Source: Candidatus Caccovivens faecavium (GTDB lineage: Bacteria; Bacillota; Clostridia; Christensenellales; UBA1242). Taken from it: a DNA stretch of 9,192 nt. The notes beneath the pieces are model-generated. The model saw nothing but the letters and a program-made list of their open reading frames with translations. It had not been told where the DNA came from and ran no database searches. Where the stretch lies: NCBI GenBank assembly GCA_018715545.1, contig DVLK01000001.1:1-9192 (forward strand). The letters are read 5' to 3'. The first letter of the stretch is position 1. Every line of letters starts with the position of its first letter. Shown in pieces: positions 7,165 to 9,192 of the stretch. Made by a program: the position numbers and the translations under genes.

Positions 7165-8679
7165 ATGGAATATGACAGAAAACTTTTGCAAGATGTCAAA
7201 CGACTGATGATTGCAAGGTATCCTCGCTTTGGTGCACAAATTGCTGGTGCTAATTTGGAATACAGAACAGATTTAAAATATCATACTGCAGCAACTGACG
7301 GAAAAAATATTTATTTCGACCCCGATTATCTTGCAAGTCTAAGTGATGATGACAAACTTTTCATCATTGCACATGAACTTATGCATGTGAAATTTGAGCA
7401 CATGTATAGAATTATGGATAGAAACGGTCAACAACGAGATCAAGAACTTTGGAATATTGCAACTGATGCCATAATCAATGCAAATTTAGAGAGAGATGGA
7501 TTTAAAATAAAGAATGGATATGTCAATATGCCAGAAGCTTTGAATTATAGTGCTGAAGAGTTTTATGATAAACTTTTAAAAGAAAAACAAGCCAAGCAGC
7601 AACAGCAATCTAAGAATGGACAAAATCAAAGTCAAAATGGTGACGAAAAACAAGATAAACAAAACGGTCAAGGCAATGCTCAAAGTGGCGAAGAAAGTCA
7701 AGAAAAGAATGGACAAGATAGTTTTGATGGACAACCAAAAAGCCAAGATAATCAAGAGCAAGGTGCTGATAGTAGCGAACAATTCGCTGATGACCACAGC
7801 CTTTGGGAAAAAGCATTTGAAGAAAGCAAAAAACAAGGCAATAAACAAATGAACAAAGCTGAACAAAATGGACAGTCGAGCCAAGTTGCAGAAAATAGTA
7901 AGTTAGACCCTAATGCTCAAATTCCTGAATTTGATAAGGCGCAATTTGATGAGAAAACTGAGTTTCAAGAAAATCGTCAAGAAAGACGCGAACGTGCAAA
8001 ACGAAATATGGAAAGTTTGCGGGAACAAGAATTAAAAAAATCACAAAGCGAGAATATTGAACTTGGAGATGTTGGACAGGCAAAACTTATACTTGATTGG
8101 AAATTGCTTTTAAGGCGAGAAGTTGAAAAAACTGAAACAATTTGGTCGCAACGTAGGTCGATTGCAGAAAATAACTATGCTTACAGACTTGAAGAAAATG
8201 ATGTTGAAGATGAAGCTGAAACCGAAGTTATGATTGATGTTTCTGGCTCAGTTTCTCTTGAAATGGTAAAAGCATTTTTAAGGCAACTTAAACCTATTCT
8301 TAAAGAGTCCAAATTGAAAGTTGGTTGCTTTAATGAAAAATTCTGGGGTATGGTCGAAATCAAGTCTAATAGAGATATTGACAATTTTAAAATTCCGTCA
8401 CAAGCACGTGGAAATTCTGCTTGGACGGAAGATTGGGACTTAGCAGTTCGCTCATTTTCTAAAAAGCGTGAAGTAAATAAAATTGTTTTCACAGACGGCG
8501 AGCCTTGTCCGGGAACTATGCCAAAAGAAGATTTAAAAGGAATAAATGTTATTTGGCTTGTATATAGCAATAGGGATTTTCACCCATGCTGTGGTAAGGT
8601 CATTGATGTCTATCCAAAAGATTTACAAAATTTGATAAACGCAGAAAGAGATTTGGCAGAGCCAGAACTTTCATTATAA
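7165..8679 (+). CDS. Metallopeptidase-like / VWA-like domain protein (DUF2201-type) partner of MoxR
   Basis: 504 aa. N-terminal domain, residues about 1-135: IIAHELMHVKFEH with HExxH at 70-74, then WNIATDAIINANL, as in the putative metallopeptidase domain found before VWA-like domains (DUF2201 type). Residues about 140-245 are a low-complexity linker rich in Q, N, S, G, D and K, probably disordered. A charged helical stretch ERRERAKRNMESLREQELKK follows. The C-terminal VWA-like domain begins near 350: TEVMIDVSGS with MIDAS D358-x-S360-x-S362, and FTDGEPCPG with T443/D444. Such proteins occur next to MoxR ATPases, which remodel their VWA partners or act through them. ATG at 7165 is preceded by AGGGG (7154-7158), which overlaps the upstream TAG. 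It is the last gene before a strong terminator. Whether the HExxH centre cleaves protein is untested in this family as far as I know. Confidence 0.85.
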   Translation: MEYDRKLLQDVKRLMIARYPRFGAQIAGANLEYRTDLKYHTAATDGKNIYFDPDYLASLSDDDKLFIIAHELMHVKFEHMYRIMDRNGQQRDQELWNIATDAIINANLERDGFKIKNGYVNMPEALNYSAEEFYDKLLKEKQAKQQQQSKNGQNQSQNGDEKQDKQNGQGNAQSGEESQEKNGQDSFDGQPKSQDNQEQGADSSEQFADDHSLWEKAFEESKKQGNKQMNKAEQNGQSSQVAENSKLDPNAQIPEFDKAQFDEKTEFQENRQERRERAKRNMESLREQELKKSQSENIELGDVGQAKLILDWKLLLRREVEKTETIWSQRRSIAENNYAYRLEENDVEDEAETEVMIDVSGSVSLEMVKAFLRQLKPILKESKLKVGCFNEKFWGMVEIKSNRDIDNFKIPSQARGNSAWTEDWDLAVRSFSKKREVNKIVFTDGEPCPGTMPKEDLKGINVIWLVYSNRDFHPCCGKVIDVYPKDLQNLINAERDLAEPELSL

Positions 8680-8709
8680 AAAGTCAGCATAAAATATGTT
8701 GACTTTTTT
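8678..8709 (+). terminator. Rho-independent terminator closing the MoxR/VWA cluster
   Basis: A 13-pair stem (8678-8690 with 8696-8708, one G-T pair, loop AAAAT) starts inside the stop codon of the VWA gene and ends in six Ts (8704-8709). The left arm begins with five As, so it may also work for leftward transcripts. Confidence 0.85.
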
Positions 8710-8845
8710 ATAAAAACACTGCCACGGTTTAAAATTTCATAGGTTATATGAATTTCTTCATAGTGTAGAAATAACAAAAGGTAAAAGTTTTAAATTTTTT
8801 TTGCAAAAACAGCTAAAAATACCCTGACGATTTTAAGTTTTTTGT

Positions 8846-8937
8846 GGTTATATAAGTAGAGGGGTAAAAATTTTTTAAGAAAATTGCTCAAAATAGGTTA
8901 ACGATTTTGAAAATGCGTTGGTTATATAAGTAGAGGG
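8846..8937 (+). repeat. Two copies of an 18-bp direct repeat within longer similar units
   Basis: GGTTATATAAGTAGAGGG occurs at 8846-8863 and 8920-8937, 74 bp apart. Similarity extends upstream: GCTNAAAATA, then ACGATTTT, precede both copies at like distances (from about 8813 and 8886). A degenerate GGTTATAT at 8742 may be a third copy. Function is not recognised. Iteron-like binding sites, repeated promoters (TATATAAG is -10-like) or an element-end repeat are all possible. Confidence 0.7.
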
Positions 8938-8941
8938 ACCA

Positions 8942-8969
8942 ATATCTTTGCGGTGCAGAGATATTTTTT
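8942..8969 (+). terminator. Terminator-like hairpin after the second 18-bp repeat
   Basis: ATATCTTTGC (8942-8951) pairs with GCAGAGATAT (8955-8964) over ten pairs with one T-G, loop GGT, followed by TTTTT (8965-8969). It begins four nt after the second 18-bp repeat, so any RNA started at that repeat would be very short. It could instead be a leader attenuator for a downstream gene. Confidence 0.65.
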
Positions 8970-8979
8970 CTTAACAAAT

Positions 8980-9134
8980 TTTTCCGCAGGGACAAATGCT
9001 GTCCCCGCGATAATGTTAAAGTAAATAAAAAATATTTCCCGCTGTAACAAATGGTGATACAGCGACGATGCTAAAATTCTTGCGAAAACTTTTCTCGCGT
9101 TAACAAATGGTGTCCATGCGAGAATAGTAAAATC
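8980..9134 (+). repeat. Three tandem stem-loop units sharing the loop core ACAAATG(G/C)TG
   Basis: The loop core lies at 8992-9001, 9047-9056 and 9103-9112, periods of 55 and 56. Flanking arms pair in each unit but differ in sequence: CGCAGGGACA/TGTCCCCGCG (8985-8994, 9000-9009, one A-C mismatch), CGCTGTA/TACAGCG (9040-9046, 9058-9064), and TTCTCGCGT/ATGCGAGAA (9092-9100, 9116-9124, one G-T). Each 3' arm is followed by GA-rich sequence and then (T/C/G)TAAA. Changed but complementary stems around a constant loop suggest selection on structure. I do not recognise a named RNA family. Confidence 0.65.
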
Positions 9135-9143
9135 ATTTAAATG

Positions 9144-9159
9144 GAGGTGTGAAATGTAA
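9144..9159 (+). promoter_or_regulatory. Shine-Dalgarno followed by an ATG-TAA start-stop
   Basis: GGAGGTG (9144-9150) is followed by ATG at 9154-9156 and directly by TAA at 9157-9159. The site has good ribosome-binding spacing but encodes only one codon. It may be a regulatory start-stop element ahead of a gene beyond the window, or a start lost by mutation. No longer frame opens from it before the window ends. Confidence 0.4.
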
Positions 9160-9192
9160 AATTAAATTTAAACTCAAAATCTAAAACTAAAA

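Larger units (their letters stand above)
1540..9192. mobile_element. Putative tRNA-Arg-integrated genomic island, left end
   Basis: In tRNA-integrated elements the partial 3' copy marks the end away from the intact tRNA, with ancestral chromosome downstream of the CCA end. Here CCA points left, towards a tRNA-type terminator and the housekeeping-like ku-ligD operon, so the island would be everything to the right, including the ATPase and the reverse transcriptase cluster. No integrase, relaxase or phage structural gene is in the window, and the right boundary is not seen. The cargo (DGR-type RT, MoxR/VWA module, DUF4143 ATPase) is typical accessory content. This is an inference from one site. 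Confidence 0.35.
8710..9192. other. 483-nt non-coding region with layered repeats
   Basis: No coding region is supported. From left to right it holds a degenerate GGTTATAT motif (8742-8749), two 18-bp repeat copies, a terminator-like hairpin, three tandem stem-loop units of about 55 nt, and a Shine-Dalgarno with a start-stop. No segment matches the variable region of the 772-aa gene, so the DGR template is not here. The density of structure suggests one or more small RNAs or a long regulatory leader for a gene to the right of the window. Confidence 0.6.

Noticed and set aside
7576..7884. 102-aa minus-strand ORF and other frames across the Q/N-rich linker
   Set aside because: They are antisense or shifted readings of the low-complexity linker of the VWA protein, with hydrophobic repeats produced by the codon pattern.
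8846..8937. Possible CRISPR-like repeats
   Set aside because: Only two good copies, the intervening DNA is itself partly similar, and no cas gene is visible.
8710..9192. DGR template repeat in the right-hand non-coding region
   Set aside because: None of the invariant variable-region blocks occurs there on either strand; the hairpin units share no sequence with the lectin-like coding segment.

Overview
The window is low-G+C DNA with Shine-Dalgarno-led genes. TGA serves as a normal stop codon (6773-6775), so the standard bacterial code applies. Gene content (Ku/LigD, AAA/DUF4143 ATPase, DUF6273 lectin-like domains, DGR-type reverse transcriptase, MoxR/VWA pair) suggests an uncultured Bacillota (Clostridia- or Bacilli-like) chromosome carrying an accessory island. 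The taxonomic call is an inference.

Left part (1-1540, minus strand): a two-gene non-homologous end-joining operon, ku followed by ligD (cut by the window edge, PE domain then ligase domain). Upstream of it are a hairpin terminator (about 1465-1496) and the 3' portion of a tRNA-Arg(ACG) gene (1540-1584). Similarity to a tRNA stops exactly at the anticodon loop, as at a tRNA-type attachment site. By orientation, Ku/LigD lies in the ancestral chromosome and everything to the right of 1584 lies in an integrated element whose other end is outside the window.

Middle and right part (1585-8709): a divergent AAA/DUF4143 ATPase on the minus strand, then a plus-strand cluster. It comprises a reverse transcriptase with hallmarks of diversity-generating retroelement (DGR) enzymes (YMDD, and IGNQTSQ in place of QGxxxSP); a 772-aa protein joining two DUF6273/C-type-lectin-like segments to a MoxR-like AAA+ ATPase; a 127-aa AAA-like protein without a P-loop; and a 504-aa protein with an HExxH metallopeptidase-like N-terminus, a Q/N-rich linker and a C-terminal VWA-like domain with a MIDAS. 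A strong terminator closes the cluster. The first lectin-like segment is encoded by a G+C-rich patch followed by a GC hairpin containing GCGAAGC. This is the expected look of a DGR variable region with its downstream recognition hairpin.

Working model: the reverse transcriptase diversifies a ligand-binding surface that is covalently attached to a MoxR ATPase, and that ATPase works with a VWA/metallopeptidase-like partner. This would be a variable sensor driving an NTP-dependent response, possibly defence or recognition. The template repeat (TR) and an Avd gene are not in the window, so the DGR is incomplete as seen.

Right end (8710-9192): no gene. It holds two copies of an 18-bp repeat, a short terminator, three tandem stem-loop units of about 55 nt with a shared loop sequence, and a Shine-Dalgarno followed by an ATG-TAA start-stop.
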